DNA from: CAYNYF01 sp964401385
Lineage (GTDB): Bacteria; Planctomycetota; Phycisphaerae; SM23-33
Direction: 5' to 3'
DNA: 22,872 bases
Assembly (NCBI GenBank): GCA_964401385.1
Contig: CAYNYF010000072.1
Coordinates: 1 to 22,872, forward strand
A program made the translations under genes and the position numbers. Below, in pieces: positions 1-8,240 of the stretch. The notes under the pieces were generated by a model that searched no databases, was not told the origin of the DNA, and saw nothing but the letters and a program-made list of their open reading frames with translations. Positions within the stretch are counted from its first letter, which is position 1. Each line of letters opens with the position of its first letter.

Positions 1-586
1 ATTGGCATGAGCGGCGATCTTGTCAAGGAAAATGTCCCCCGTGGCCGGGGGGGGGATGCATCCCGTCTTTGTGGGTGGGATCACGCCGCCCCGCGCCCAG
101 AACAGGTGTCCCGTGCTTTTTCTGGGAATTTTCTTGCCCATTTCACGCCGAATCGGGCCGGCTTCCTAGCGTTCTCGCCCACCGCTTGGCTGACGGGCGC
201 GGGCCCACTGCCCGGGGGGAGTCGGCGCGAGTAGAATGGAATAGACAGATCCAGAGTTTCGCGGGCCGAAAACACGATCCTACACGTCGCTCGATACGGC
301 CCGCGAGTTGACCGGAACAGGCTTCAGGCGGCGGCGCGCGGCGCTCAAACGTCTTCGCGGCTCTGGATTCGCAGGCAATCATACATGTCTGTTGGAGCAG
401 GCTAAGCAAGTGACAGGGCGCAGTGGCAGTCCGCGCCGACCTGGGCCGGTCAGCACATTTGGAGGCTGCCGAAGCTGAGCGGCGCGTGCGGGCAGCTCGG
501 CATTGGAGGAGCCGAAGCTGCGTCTGGCCGGCCCGGGTCGAGCCGGATCAACGGGAGTTGGGCCCGAGGAGCGAGGGGCGGCTTCG

Positions 587-612
587 GCCCGCCTGCAAGC
601 TGGTGGGCAGGC
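587..612. repeat. REP-like hairpin repeat, copy 1
   Basis: This 26-nt element begins GCCCGCCTGCAAGCTG and ends GGTGGGCAGGC, so its arms can pair (GCCCGCC with GGTGGGC). Close relatives lie at 785-810 and 1122-1147, and shorter-loop versions at 12762-12785, 12805-12829 and inside a coding sequence at 1515-1538. Recurrence at several sites suggests a dispersed chromosomal repeat family. Confidence 0.75.
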
Positions 613-784
613 CGCCGATGCCCGTAGGCGGAGGGAAAGGCTCCGCGGCGCGGGGCCTGGCGCTGGGAAGCGCCGAATGCTCGGAGCAGGCCCCGGCGCG
701 GCAGAGGCGCCAGATCGCTTTCCGGGGCGATCTGGAAGAAGGCTCCGAACGTGAAAGGCCTGCCCGCCTCCGGCGGGCGGGCGA

Positions 785-810
785 GCCCGCCTGCAAGCTG
801 GTGGACAGGC
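785..810. repeat. REP-like hairpin repeat, copy 2
   Basis: Matches the 587-612 copy except for one base in the right arm (GGTGGACAGGC instead of GGTGGGCAGGC). It directly follows another palindromic GC-rich stretch around 761-782 (TGCCCGCC / GGCGGGCGGG), so this part of the region is a small cluster of hairpin elements. Confidence 0.75.
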
Positions 811-976
811 CGGCTTTGGGAGCCTGGGTCCCCGCGTCGGGGCGAGTTCGGGCGCCGTTCCACTTGTCGTCGGAGCGGCGCCCTTTCTTATGGGGGCCGA
901 GGACGGCCCGGGCGGCGCCGCAGCGGCGTGCGGCCCGTCGGCCGCCCTTTCCCGCAAAGGCCGTCCCGATTTTGTC

Positions 977-1006
977 TTGAAAGCTGCGCCGGCGGCTTGG
1001 CATAAT
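977..1006 (+). promoter_or_regulatory. Candidate sigma70-type promoter for the lipid-type operon
   Basis: TTGAAA (977-982) and CATAAT (1001-1006) are separated by 18 nt, in a region otherwise too GC-rich for chance -10 boxes. It would give a leader of about 165 nt before the ATG at 1180, and that leader contains REP-like copy 3. It is the best promoter-like match I found upstream of the five-gene plus-strand operon. Planctomycete promoter consensus is poorly known, so this is tentative. Confidence 0.45.
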
Positions 1007-1121
1007 GTCTCGAACTTTTTCCGAAACGTCGTGACCTACTCTGTAGCAGAGGCTCGAAATGGCAGCGTGCCTGGAGGTGAACAGAGTCCTTGATCCAATC
1101 GGGGGCGGACGTTCGCCGACG

Positions 1122-1147
1122 GCCCGCCTGCAAGCTGTTGGGCAGGC
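1122..1147. repeat. REP-like hairpin repeat, copy 3, in the operon leader
   Basis: Same element as 587-612 with one change in the loop side (GCTGTTGGGCAGGC). It lies 32 nt before the ATG at 1180, so it would be transcribed from the promoter at 977-1006 and could form a hairpin close to the ribosome-binding region. Confidence 0.7.
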
Positions 1148-1179
1148 CCGCGCGGCTGAGAGCATGAGGGAATAAGCGA

Positions 1180-4100
1180 ATGGGGTGCTACGTCGGATTA
1201 GACATCGGCGCCGTCAGCATTACCGCGGCCGTTCTGGTCGAGCGCGGCGGCGGCGCGGCGCTGCGCGACGGGCAGTTCCGCCGGGCGGGCGAGCTGGACT
1301 CGGCGGAAGTATACCTGAGCGCCTACCGCCGCACCCGGGGCCGGCCGATCCAGGCCGCCACCGAGATCCTCGAGCAGGTCGTCGCCGCCGTCGGCGCCGA
1401 GAACGTCGCCGGCGTGTGCCTGACCGGCGGCGCCGGGCACCTGGTCGCCGACAGGCTGGCCGCCCCCATCGTCAACGAGTTCAAGGCAATCGCCCTGGGC
1501 CTGGTCGCCGCCCGCCCGCCTTCCGCCGGCGGGCAGGCCGGCGGCGACGTCCGAACCGTCTTTGAGATAGGCGGACAAACCAGCAAGTACCTGCTGCTGG
1601 ACAAGAGCGACACCGGCTACGCCATCACCGACTACGCCACCAACGGCGACTGCGCCGCCGGCACCGGCGCGTTCATCGACCAGCAGGCCGGGCGGCTGCA
1701 ATTCGCGGTCGAGGACGTCGGGCGAATCGCCCTGGCGGTCGAGCGCACCGCCCAGGTCGCCGGTCGGTGCAGCGTGTTCGCCAAGACCGACATGATCCAC
1801 GCCCAGCAGCGGGGCTACACGCCGGCGGAGGTGCTGGCGGGGCTGTGCAACGCCGTCGCCCGCAACTTCCGCATGGCCGTCGTGCGGTCGCACCCGGTGG
1901 TGCCGCCGGTGGCGTTCATCGGCGGCCTGGCGGCCAACGCCGCCGTCGTCAAGGCCCTGGGCGAGGCCTTCGAGATGGGCGAGGACGACCTGTTCGTGCC
2001 CGACTGCTACACCCACGTGCCCGCCCTGGGGGCGGCGGTGATGGCGGCCGGCAAGACGGCCTCCCGGCCGGCGGCGACGCCGTCAGGCGACCATCAGGCG
2101 ACGGGCCTGCCCAGCTCCGTGCCCAGCTCGGCTAGGCAGGCGGGCGCTAGGGAGGCGGGCTTCGCGGGGGCGATGGACCGGCTGCGGTCGGCGACGGATT
2201 CGGCCGGCGGCGGCTTTCCCACCACCGAGCCGCTGAGCATGGATCGCGTCCTGCTGCTGCGCGACCGGGTGGAGCCGTACGAGAACGCCTACGGCGAGGA
2301 GAAGGTCGACGCTTACCTCGGCATCGACGTCGGGTCGGTCTCCACGAACCTGGTCGTCATCGACCCCGACGGCAACGTCATCAAGCAAATCTACACCCGC
2401 ACCCAGGGCCGGCCCATCGAGGTCGCCGCCGCCTGCCTCAAGCAGATCGCCGCCGACGTCGGCGACCGCATCCTCATCCGCGGCGTCGGCACCACCGGCA
2501 GCGGACGCGAACTCATCGGCGAACTGGTCGGGGCCGACACCATCAACGACGAAATCACCGCCCACAAGACCGGGGCGATGTTCATCGGCCGGAAAATGCT
2601 CGCCGGACGTATCCCCGACACCATCTTCGAGATCGGCGGGCAGGACTCCAAGTACATCTCCATCCAGGACGGCGTGGTGGTGGACTTCACCATGAACGAC
2701 GCCTGCGCCGCCGGCACCGGCTCGTTCCTGGAAGAGCGGGCCGAGGAGCTGGACATCGCCATCATCGATGAGTTCGCCGAACTCGCCCTGTCCAGCAGCG
2801 CCCCCATCCGCCTGGGCGAGCGGTGCACGGTGTTCATGGAGCGCGACGTGAACGACTACCTCCAGCGCGGCGCCGACAAGGCCGACCTGGTGGCGGGGCT
2901 GGCGTACTCGATCGTGTACAACTACATCAACCGCGTGGTTCGCGGGCGGCACATCGGCGAGTGCATCTTCTTCCAGGGCGGCACGGCCTACAACGACGCC
3001 GTGGCGGCGGCCTTCGCGGCCGTGCTGGACAAGGAGATCGTTGTCCCGCCGCACAACGGGGTGATCGGCGCGATCGGAGCGGCCCTGCTGGCGCAGGAGA
3101 AGATGCTGGCCGGGCCGGCGGCGGCCGACGACCGCGACCGGGACAGGGCCCAACGGGCCGGAACGTACGTCTCCACGGACCAGGGCGCGGCCGAGGGCGT
3201 CCCCAGCCGCTTCCGCGGCTACGACTTGACCAAGGTCAACTACAAGCTGCGGGAGTTCACCTGCAACGGATGCTCCAACCACTGCATCGTCCAGGAGTTT
3301 AACGTCGAGGGCGAAAAAACCTACTGGGGCGACAAGTGCTCCGACCGCTACCGCAAGCGCCGCAAGAGCCCCACCAAGCCGATCATCGAGGACTTGATGG
3401 GCTATCGCGAGCGCCTCTTCAACGACGAGTCCGGGCTGCCCATCCTGCCCGCCGACGCGGTCAGCGTGGGTATTCCGCGGGCGATGTTCGCCATGGACTA
3501 TCTGCCGTTCTGGCGGACGTTCTGGACCAACTGCGGCTTCCGGGTGGTGGTCTCCGACCCGACCAACCGGGCGATCGCCGCCGCCGGCATCCGCTGCGCC
3601 GTGGCCGAACCGTGCTTTCCCATCATCGTCGCCCACGGTCACGTCGCCCAACTGCTCGAGGCCGGTGTGGACTACGTGTTCCTGCCGAACATGATCTCGG
3701 CCGAGACCCACTGGACAGACAACGAGTCCTACATCTGCCCCTGGGGCCAGACGCTACCGTTCGTGATTCGCCGGGCGCCCGCCTTCGAGAGGCACATGGG
3801 CAAGTTCCTGACGCCGCGGATCGAGCTTCGCCAGGGCCGCGCCGCCGTCGCCGGGCAGTTGCGCCCGCTCTGCAAGAAGCTGGGCGCGCGCTCGGCGAGG
3901 GTCGAGCAGGCGCTGGAGGCGGCCTACCTCGTCCAGGGCTACTTCCGCGACAGGCTGCTGGAGGCCGGACGCCGGGCCCTGGAAAAGCTGCGCCAGACCA
4001 ACACCGCCGGTATCGTCATCCTGGGCCGGCCGTACAACGTCCACGACGCCGGCGTCAACCTCAACGTCGCCCGCAAGCTGCGCGACTACTACGGGGTCAA

Positions 4101-4449
4101 CTGCATCCCCATCGACTGCCTGGACACCGAAAACCTCGACATCCGGGACATAAACGAGAACATGTACTGGGAGTACGGCCGGCGGCTGATCGCCGCGGCC
4201 AAGATCGTGGGCGAGCACCCGAACCTGCACATCCTGCAGGTGACCAACTTCAAGTGCGGGCCGGACTCGTTCATCCGGCACTTCCTCCGTCCGGCCGCGG
4301 GAGGAAAGCCGTTCCTCTCGCTGCAATTCGACGGACACAGCAACGACGCCGGCATGACCACCCGCTGTGAGGCGTACCTGGACTCCAAGGGAATCCTGCG
4401 TCCGTGGAAGAAATCTTCGGCCGCCGAGGACGTGCCGGCGCCGGCCTGA
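1180..4449 (+). CDS. Tandem BadF/BadG/BcrA/BcrD-type ATPase with DUF2229-type region
   Basis: A 1089-aa ATP-driven electron-transfer activator of the kind that energises 2-hydroxyacyl-CoA dehydratases and benzoyl-CoA reductases. It has two ASKHA ATPase domains (about 4-290 and 379-640). Each has the phosphate loop (GLDIG, GIDVGSVSTN), an EIGGQ(T/D)SKY motif, a D/NxCAAGTG motif and GxRC(S/T)VF. The likely [4Fe-4S] ligands are C158/C197 and C509/C549, so the tandem could form a cluster-bridging pseudo-dimer. A Cys group (C695, C698, C702, C720) precedes a DUF2229-like region (about 760-980). The ATG at 1180 has GAGGG nine nt upstream. The next gene begins 32 nt after the stop and supplies the dehydratase-like half that relatives often carry on the same chain. 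From memory, this architecture matches the glycerol ester reductase proposed for bacterial ether lipids; the substrate here is unproven. Two REP-like sequences lie inside the frame. Confidence 0.9.
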   Translation: MGCYVGLDIGAVSITAAVLVERGGGAALRDGQFRRAGELDSAEVYLSAYRRTRGRPIQAATEILEQVVAAVGAENVAGVCLTGGAGHLVADRLAAPIVNEFKAIALGLVAARPPSAGGQAGGDVRTVFEIGGQTSKYLLLDKSDTGYAITDYATNGDCAAGTGAFIDQQAGRLQFAVEDVGRIALAVERTAQVAGRCSVFAKTDMIHAQQRGYTPAEVLAGLCNAVARNFRMAVVRSHPVVPPVAFIGGLAANAAVVKALGEAFEMGEDDLFVPDCYTHVPALGAAVMAAGKTASRPAATPSGDHQATGLPSSVPSSARQAGAREAGFAGAMDRLRSATDSAGGGFPTTEPLSMDRVLLLRDRVEPYENAYGEEKVDAYLGIDVGSVSTNLVVIDPDGNVIKQIYTRTQGRPIEVAAACLKQIAADVGDRILIRGVGTTGSGRELIGELVGADTINDEITAHKTGAMFIGRKMLAGRIPDTIFEIGGQDSKYISIQDGVVVDFTMNDACAAGTGSFLEERAEELDIAIIDEFAELALSSSAPIRLGERCTVFMERDVNDYLQRGADKADLVAGLAYSIVYNYINRVVRGRHIGECIFFQGGTAYNDAVAAAFAAVLDKEIVVPPHNGVIGAIGAALLAQEKMLAGPAAADDRDRDRAQRAGTYVSTDQGAAEGVPSRFRGYDLTKVNYKLREFTCNGCSNHCIVQEFNVEGEKTYWGDKCSDRYRKRRKSPTKPIIEDLMGYRERLFNDESGLPILPADAVSVGIPRAMFAMDYLPFWRTFWTNCGFRVVVSDPTNRAIAAAGIRCAVAEPCFPIIVAHGHVAQLLEAGVDYVFLPNMISAETHWTDNESYICPWGQTLPFVIRRAPAFERHMGKFLTPRIELRQGRAAVAGQLRPLCKKLGARSARVEQALEAAYLVQGYFRDRLLEAGRRALEKLRQTNTAGIVILGRPYNVHDAGVNLNVARKLRDYYGVNCIPIDCLDTENLDIRDINENMYWEYGRRLIAAAKIVGEHPNLHILQVTNFKCGPDSFIRHFLRPAAGGKPFLSLQFDGHSNDAGMTTRCEAYLDSKGILRPWKKSSAAEDVPAPA
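1515..1538. repeat. REP-like palindrome inside a coding sequence
   Basis: The stretch reads CCCGCCTTCCGCCGG then CGGGCAGGC, the same left end (CCCGCCT) and right end (GGCGGGCAGGC) as the intergenic copy at 12805-12829. It lies in frame in the ATPase gene and encodes residues 112-120 (RPPSAGGQA), a low-complexity loop just before the EIGGQTSKY motif. It looks like a palindromic element tolerated within a protein surface loop. Confidence 0.6.
2105..2141. repeat. Degenerate REP-like inverted repeat in the inter-domain linker
   Basis: GCCTGCC (2105-2111) and GGCAGGC (2135-2141) are perfect inverted arms around a 23-nt loop. They lie in the part of the ATPase gene that codes for the low-complexity linker (about residues 300-345) between the two ATPase domains. 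The arms are those of the intergenic repeat family, but the centre has diverged. Confidence 0.4.
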
Positions 4450-4481
4450 CGGCGCCCGGCAAGACCGGGGTAACGGAAAAC

Positions 4482-5783
4482 ATGATCACCAAAGCCCGCA
4501 CAAGAGAAGCCGCGACGGACCGCCTGGCCGGGCGGACGCTGTGGATCCCGCGGATGACCTACTCCGGGGCGCGGATGGCGGCGGCGGTGTTCCGATCCGT
4601 CGGCATTGACGCCATGGTCACGCCCCCATCCGACCAGCAGAGCCTGGAGCTGGGCGGGCTGTACTCCTCCGGGGAGGAGTGCTACCCCCAGAAGGTCACC
4701 CTGGGCGATTTCCTGCGGATCATCCGCGCCGACGACTTCGACCCGGACAAGACCGCCTTCTTCATGCCGACGGCCGAGGGCCCCTGCCGCTTTGGGCAGT
4801 ACGGCCCGTATCTGAAGCGGGTGCTGAAGGACCTGGGCTACGCCGACATTCCCGTGATCTCTCCCACCTCGCGGAACGCCTACGACGGCGTGGCCGATCA
4901 CGCCCCCGACATGATGCGCCGCACCTGGTGGGCCCTGGTCGCCGCCGACATCTGCCGCAAGCTGCTGCTGAAGACGCGCCCGTACGAAACCACGCAAGGC
5001 GACAGCGACGAGGCGCGCGAGCGCGGCCTGGACATGCTGGAGGAAGTGGTGGCCGATCCGGCACTGCGCGGGCGCAGGCGGATGGCGGCCATGGTGGATG
5101 TCCTGGTCCGCATCCGCGACAGGTTCCGGTCGATCCCGGCCCGCTACACGAAGGACCGCCCGCTGATCGGGGTGGTCGGCGAGATCTACTGCCGGCTGAA
5201 CAACTTCAGCAACCGCGAGGCGGTCCGGCGGATCGAGGCCCACGGCGGCGAGGCGTGGCTCTCCGACGTCTGCGAGTGGATCTGGTACACCAACTGGTCG
5301 CAGAAATCGCTGCTGAAGCGCGACGGCAAGAGCTTCAGCGGCCAGATGCTGATGGCGCACCTGAAGAGCTACTTCCAGCACAAGGACGAGAAGAAGCTGC
5401 TGGGTCCGTTCCGGGAGGACTTCATCGGCTACGAAGAGCCCCACGACGTGTACGCGGACGTGCTCCGGCCCGGCTGGCCGTACCTGCCGGCCGACGGGGC
5501 CCTCGGCGAAATGGTGCTCTCGGTCGGCAAGAGCATCTACCTGTACGCCAAGGGCGCCGACGGCGTGATCGACATCAGCCCGTTCTCGTGCATGAACGGC
5601 ATCATCTCCGAGGCCGTCTACCACTCCGTCTCCCGCGACCACGAGGCCATCCCCATCCGCAACTTCTACTTCGACGCCAGCACCTCGAACATGGAGCGGG
5701 ATCTGGACATATTCATGGAGCTGGCGATCTCCTACGGTCGGCGGAAGCAGCGCGAGCGGCGGTATCCGCCGTGGTTCCGGTAG
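4482..5783 (+). CDS. 2-hydroxyacyl-CoA dehydratase-like (HgdB/HGD-D-type) partner protein
   Basis: A 433-aa protein resembling the C-terminal dehydratase-like part of large acyl-CoA dehydratase activase proteins. It begins with a Rossmann-type segment (TLWIPRMTYSGARMAAAVF), followed by GGLYSSGEECYPQK (C67) and EGPCRFGQYGPYLKR (C102). A second lobe has IGVVGEIYCRLNNFSN (C237), DVCEW (C264) and SPFSCMNGIISEAV (C370). These cysteines are the candidate iron-sulfur ligands. I chose ATG 4482, 32 nt after the ATPase stop; an in-frame GTG at 4404 would overlap the ATPase gene and add 26 residues of poor quality. It probably forms a complex with the 1089-aa ATPase, which would deliver low-potential electrons to it. 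Reduction of an ester-type lipid carbonyl is possible from context, but the substrate is not shown by the sequence. Confidence 0.85.
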   Translation: MITKARTREAATDRLAGRTLWIPRMTYSGARMAAAVFRSVGIDAMVTPPSDQQSLELGGLYSSGEECYPQKVTLGDFLRIIRADDFDPDKTAFFMPTAEGPCRFGQYGPYLKRVLKDLGYADIPVISPTSRNAYDGVADHAPDMMRRTWWALVAADICRKLLLKTRPYETTQGDSDEARERGLDMLEEVVADPALRGRRRMAAMVDVLVRIRDRFRSIPARYTKDRPLIGVVGEIYCRLNNFSNREAVRRIEAHGGEAWLSDVCEWIWYTNWSQKSLLKRDGKSFSGQMLMAHLKSYFQHKDEKKLLGPFREDFIGYEEPHDVYADVLRPGWPYLPADGALGEMVLSVGKSIYLYAKGADGVIDISPFSCMNGIISEAVYHSVSRDHEAIPIRNFYFDASTSNMERDLDIFMELAISYGRRKQRERRYPPWFR

Positions 5784-5832
5784 CGGGCCCGCCAACACGG
5801 TCCGACCCGGCCGGTTCGGGAAAGAGGCAGAG

Positions 5833-7719
5833 ATGATGGTCCAGGCCACACCGACTGACGTTGAAGGCACCCGGGGCAGGGCCGCCCTGCCGGTGGGCGC
5901 TGCGGCCGCCGACCGGGACATCGAAGACCTCCGCCAGTCCATCCGCCGGTTCGCCCACACCTACGCCAAGCTGCCAGTGGAGACCCGCGCCACCTGCCCC
6001 CTCTGCCGGCAGGTGGTGCCGGCGACGTTCGACCGCGTCGGCCGGCAAATCGTGCTGAGCTACCGCTGCAAGAAGTGCGGCGAGAGCCGCCAGGTCCACG
6101 CCGACGCCATCTGGTCGCAGAAGCCCAGCGACTTCCCCGGCAGCCCGACCCGCACCCGCAGCGGCGCGCCCATCCAGCCGGTGCTGCGCCGGCTGCCGCG
6201 GACCGTGGAAACGCTCTGCCCGGTCTGCTCCGCGGTGGTGCTGGGGCGGTACTTCGTCGAGGACGGAGCCGTGCACATCGAGAAGACCTGCCCCGCCCAC
6301 GGGCACTTCCGCGACTGCGTCAACTCCGACGCGCTGTTGCAGTCCAAGGCCGCGTGGTGGACCTTCGAGGAGCCCGCCGGCCCCAGCCGGCCCGGGCGGA
6401 CGGAGGGCCAGCGCTGCCCGTCCGACTGCGGCCTGTGCCGCCAGCACCAGTCGACTGCTTGCCTGGCCCAGATCGACCTGACCAGCCGCTGCAACATGCA
6501 CTGCCCAGTCTGCTTCGCCGACGCCGGCGCGGGCGACTTCGTGTACGAGCCGACGTACGCACAGGTCGTCGAGCTGCTGAGCGTTTTCCGCGACATGGGC
6601 CCCTACCCCGCCACGGCCGTGCAGTTCACCGGCGGCGAGCCGACCGTTCATCCCAGGTTTCTGGAGATCGTCGCCAAGAGCCGGCAGATGGGCTTCTCGC
6701 ACATCCAGGTCGCCACCAACGGCCTGCGAATGACCGAGCCGGACTTTGCCGCGGCCGCCGCGGAGGCCGGGCTGCACACGCTGTACCTGCAATTCGACGG
6801 CGTCGGGCCCGAGCCGTACCGCCTGACGCGAAACTACCCCGGAATCTGGGAGAAGAAGCTCGCCTGCATCGAAAACTGCCGCAGGCTCGACCTGAAGGTC
6901 TGCCTGGTGCCGACCATCATCAAGGGCGTCAACGACGACCAGGTGGGCGAGATCTTCCGCTTCGCCGTGGAAAACGTCGACGTCGTCAGCGGCATCAGCT
7001 ACCAGCCGGTGAGCTTTTCCGGGCGGACCGACCCGACGGAGCTGGCGGCGCGCCGGTACACGCTGGGCGACCTGGCCCACGACATCGCCGAGGCCTCCGG
7101 GGCCTCGCCCCTGCGCGACATGTACCCGCTGTCGATGGTGGTGCCGCTGGCGCAGTTCCTCCAGGCCGTCACCGGCGATGCGAAGATTCGCCCCTCCTGC
7201 CACCCGGACTGTGCGTTCGGGACGTATTTCCTGGTCTCCCCGGACGGGCAGGCGTATCCCTTCCCCCAGGTGGTGGACGTGGAGGGCATGTTCACCGACA
7301 TGAACCGGCTGGCGCGGCGGCTCGACGGCAAGTCCAGGCTGAGCTGGCTGGACAGGATGGCGATCCTGCGCATGTTCCGGCGTCACTTCCGGCGGGGGGC
7401 GGCCCCGCCGGGGCTGGACGTCAAGAAGTTCGTCCGCTCCCTGCAAGGGCTGCTGGACAAGAGCGTCGGCCGCGGGGCCGGAGAAAGAAACACGTACAAG
7501 ACACTGCTGTGCGCGGGCATGCACTTCCAGGACCGCTACAATTACGATGTCCAGAGAACCAAGCGATGCGTGATACTGTATTCCACGCCGGAGGGCGTGT
7601 TCCCGTTTTGCAGCTACAACTGCGGGCCGGAGTACCGTCACTACGTGGAACGGAAGCACCGTCGTCGCGCCGGCCCGGCCGAGAGTCCGCCAACGCAGAC
7701 GGCGACGGAGGAGGGCTGA
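5833..7719 (+). CDS. Radical SAM enzyme of the tetraether lipid synthase (Tes/MJ0619) family
   Basis: A 628-aa radical SAM enzyme. Tes enzymes couple the terminal methyl carbons of two lipid chains to make membrane-spanning lipids. Family marks run the whole length. The Cys-rich segment RCPSDCGLC (195-202) is followed by C210, IDLTSRCNMHCPVCFADA with the radical SAM C220, C224 and C227, GGEPT (267-271), YLQFDG, VPTIIKGVNDDQVG, YQPVSFSGR, a C-terminal HFQDRYNYDVQRTKRC and FPFCSYN. The archaeal enzyme MJ0619, as I remember it, has the same blocks in the same order. The segment at 129-162 (CPVC, C153, C162) corresponds to its N-terminal metal-binding domain. An extra ribbon (CPLC 55-58, CKKC 79-82) lies further upstream and looks additional. 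AGAGG at 5823-5827 supports the ATG at 5833 or 5836. Its stop overlaps the next start. The bacterial substrate (acyl, alkyl ether or isoprenoid) is unknown. Confidence 0.88.
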   Translation: MMVQATPTDVEGTRGRAALPVGAAAADRDIEDLRQSIRRFAHTYAKLPVETRATCPLCRQVVPATFDRVGRQIVLSYRCKKCGESRQVHADAIWSQKPSDFPGSPTRTRSGAPIQPVLRRLPRTVETLCPVCSAVVLGRYFVEDGAVHIEKTCPAHGHFRDCVNSDALLQSKAAWWTFEEPAGPSRPGRTEGQRCPSDCGLCRQHQSTACLAQIDLTSRCNMHCPVCFADAGAGDFVYEPTYAQVVELLSVFRDMGPYPATAVQFTGGEPTVHPRFLEIVAKSRQMGFSHIQVATNGLRMTEPDFAAAAAEAGLHTLYLQFDGVGPEPYRLTRNYPGIWEKKLACIENCRRLDLKVCLVPTIIKGVNDDQVGEIFRFAVENVDVVSGISYQPVSFSGRTDPTELAARRYTLGDLAHDIAEASGASPLRDMYPLSMVVPLAQFLQAVTGDAKIRPSCHPDCAFGTYFLVSPDGQAYPFPQVVDVEGMFTDMNRLARRLDGKSRLSWLDRMAILRMFRRHFRRGAAPPGLDVKKFVRSLQGLLDKSVGRGAGERNTYKTLLCAGMHFQDRYNYDVQRTKRCVILYSTPEGVFPFCSYNCGPEYRHYVERKHRRRAGPAESPPTQTATEEG

Positions 7720-8231
7720 TGCGAACCTTCACGCTGGCATGTTTGACGCTTTCGACGGCCGTCCTGACCGGCTGCCCGCCAAAGTCGGCCCAGCCCGCTC
7801 CGGGCGAGGTCGTCTCGCGGGCCGCACACGACGGCCTGTCGCTGGAGCTGCGCGTGCCGCGGCAGCACCTACTTCGCGGCGAGATCGTCGCCGTCACCGT
7901 GAGCGCCCGCAACCTCACCCGCTCCGACATGGTCATCCCCGCCCGCAGCGGGGCGCTGGTGTACCTGACGCTCTGGCGCAAGACCTTCGCCGGATGGGAG
8001 CAGGTCGTGCGCTATCCGGAAGCGGCGGCGCAAGTCCTCAGCCCCTGGCGGCTGGCGGCCAGGGCGGCCCATACCTTCCCGCCGCTGGAGCTTCGGGTCG
8101 GGCCGGACTGGCCCAGCGGGGAGCCGCTGCGGATCACGGCCGAGCTGAACGGCCGGCCGGAGCCGAGGGCCGCCGGCGTCGTTCGGGTCCACCTCACGCA
8201 GGAACAGCGCGACCAGGCAAAGGCACACTGA
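7719..8231 (+). CDS. Small lipoprotein with a BsuPI-like beta domain
   Basis: A 170-aa protein whose ATG overlaps the TGA of the radical SAM gene (TGATG), so translation is probably coupled. It has a short signal peptide, a hydrophobic stretch and a lipobox LTGC at residues 16-19, which predicts a lipid-anchored envelope protein. The remainder alternates strand-like segments (GLSLELRVPRQHLLRGEIVA, VTVSARNLTRSDM, TAELNGRP). This resembles the immunoglobulin-like BsuPI fold, in which a conserved GE..... V.N pattern is typical. No catalytic residues are apparent. It is the only clearly exported product in the operon and could act as a membrane-side accessory or substrate-presenting protein, but this is a guess from position. 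BsuPI-like assignment is moderate; the lipoprotein call is firm. Confidence 0.8.
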   Translation: MRTFTLACLTLSTAVLTGCPPKSAQPAPGEVVSRAAHDGLSLELRVPRQHLLRGEIVAVTVSARNLTRSDMVIPARSGALVYLTLWRKTFAGWEQVVRYPEAAAQVLSPWRLAARAAHTFPPLELRVGPDWPSGEPLRITAELNGRPEPRAAGVVRVHLTQEQRDQAKAH

Positions 8232-8240
8232 CTATCCGAC

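Larger units (their letters stand above)
1..976. other. Gene-free GC-rich region with hairpins
   Basis: I see no convincing gene here. The open frames are GC-driven, overlap on both strands, are rich in Arg, Pro and Ala, and match no family I recognise. What can be seen is structure. A perfect 9-bp inverted repeat CGCGGGCCG (260-268) / CGGCCCGCG (297-305) has a 28-nt loop. A perfect 9-bp hairpin CCAGATCGC (710-718) / GCGATCTGG (727-735) has an 8-nt loop. Two copies of a REP-like hairpin lie at 587-612 and 785-810. A decayed gene or an unrecognised structured RNA cannot be ruled out. Confidence 0.5.

Noticed and set aside
423..980. 185-codon plus-strand frame in the leader region
   Set aside because: Repeated PACKLV segments come from the REP-like hairpins; overlapping frames on the other strand are equally open; no family or ribosome site.
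587..1147. CRISPR-like array
   Set aside because: Repeats are palindromic but spaced irregularly by hundreds of bases, with no uniform spacers and no cas genes.
2083..3711. Long minus-strand frames opposite the operon (also 4089-5960, 5713-7659, 8232-9860)
   Set aside because: All are mirrors of real plus-strand genes and have typical antisense composition (VAD, GDG, HAH repeats).
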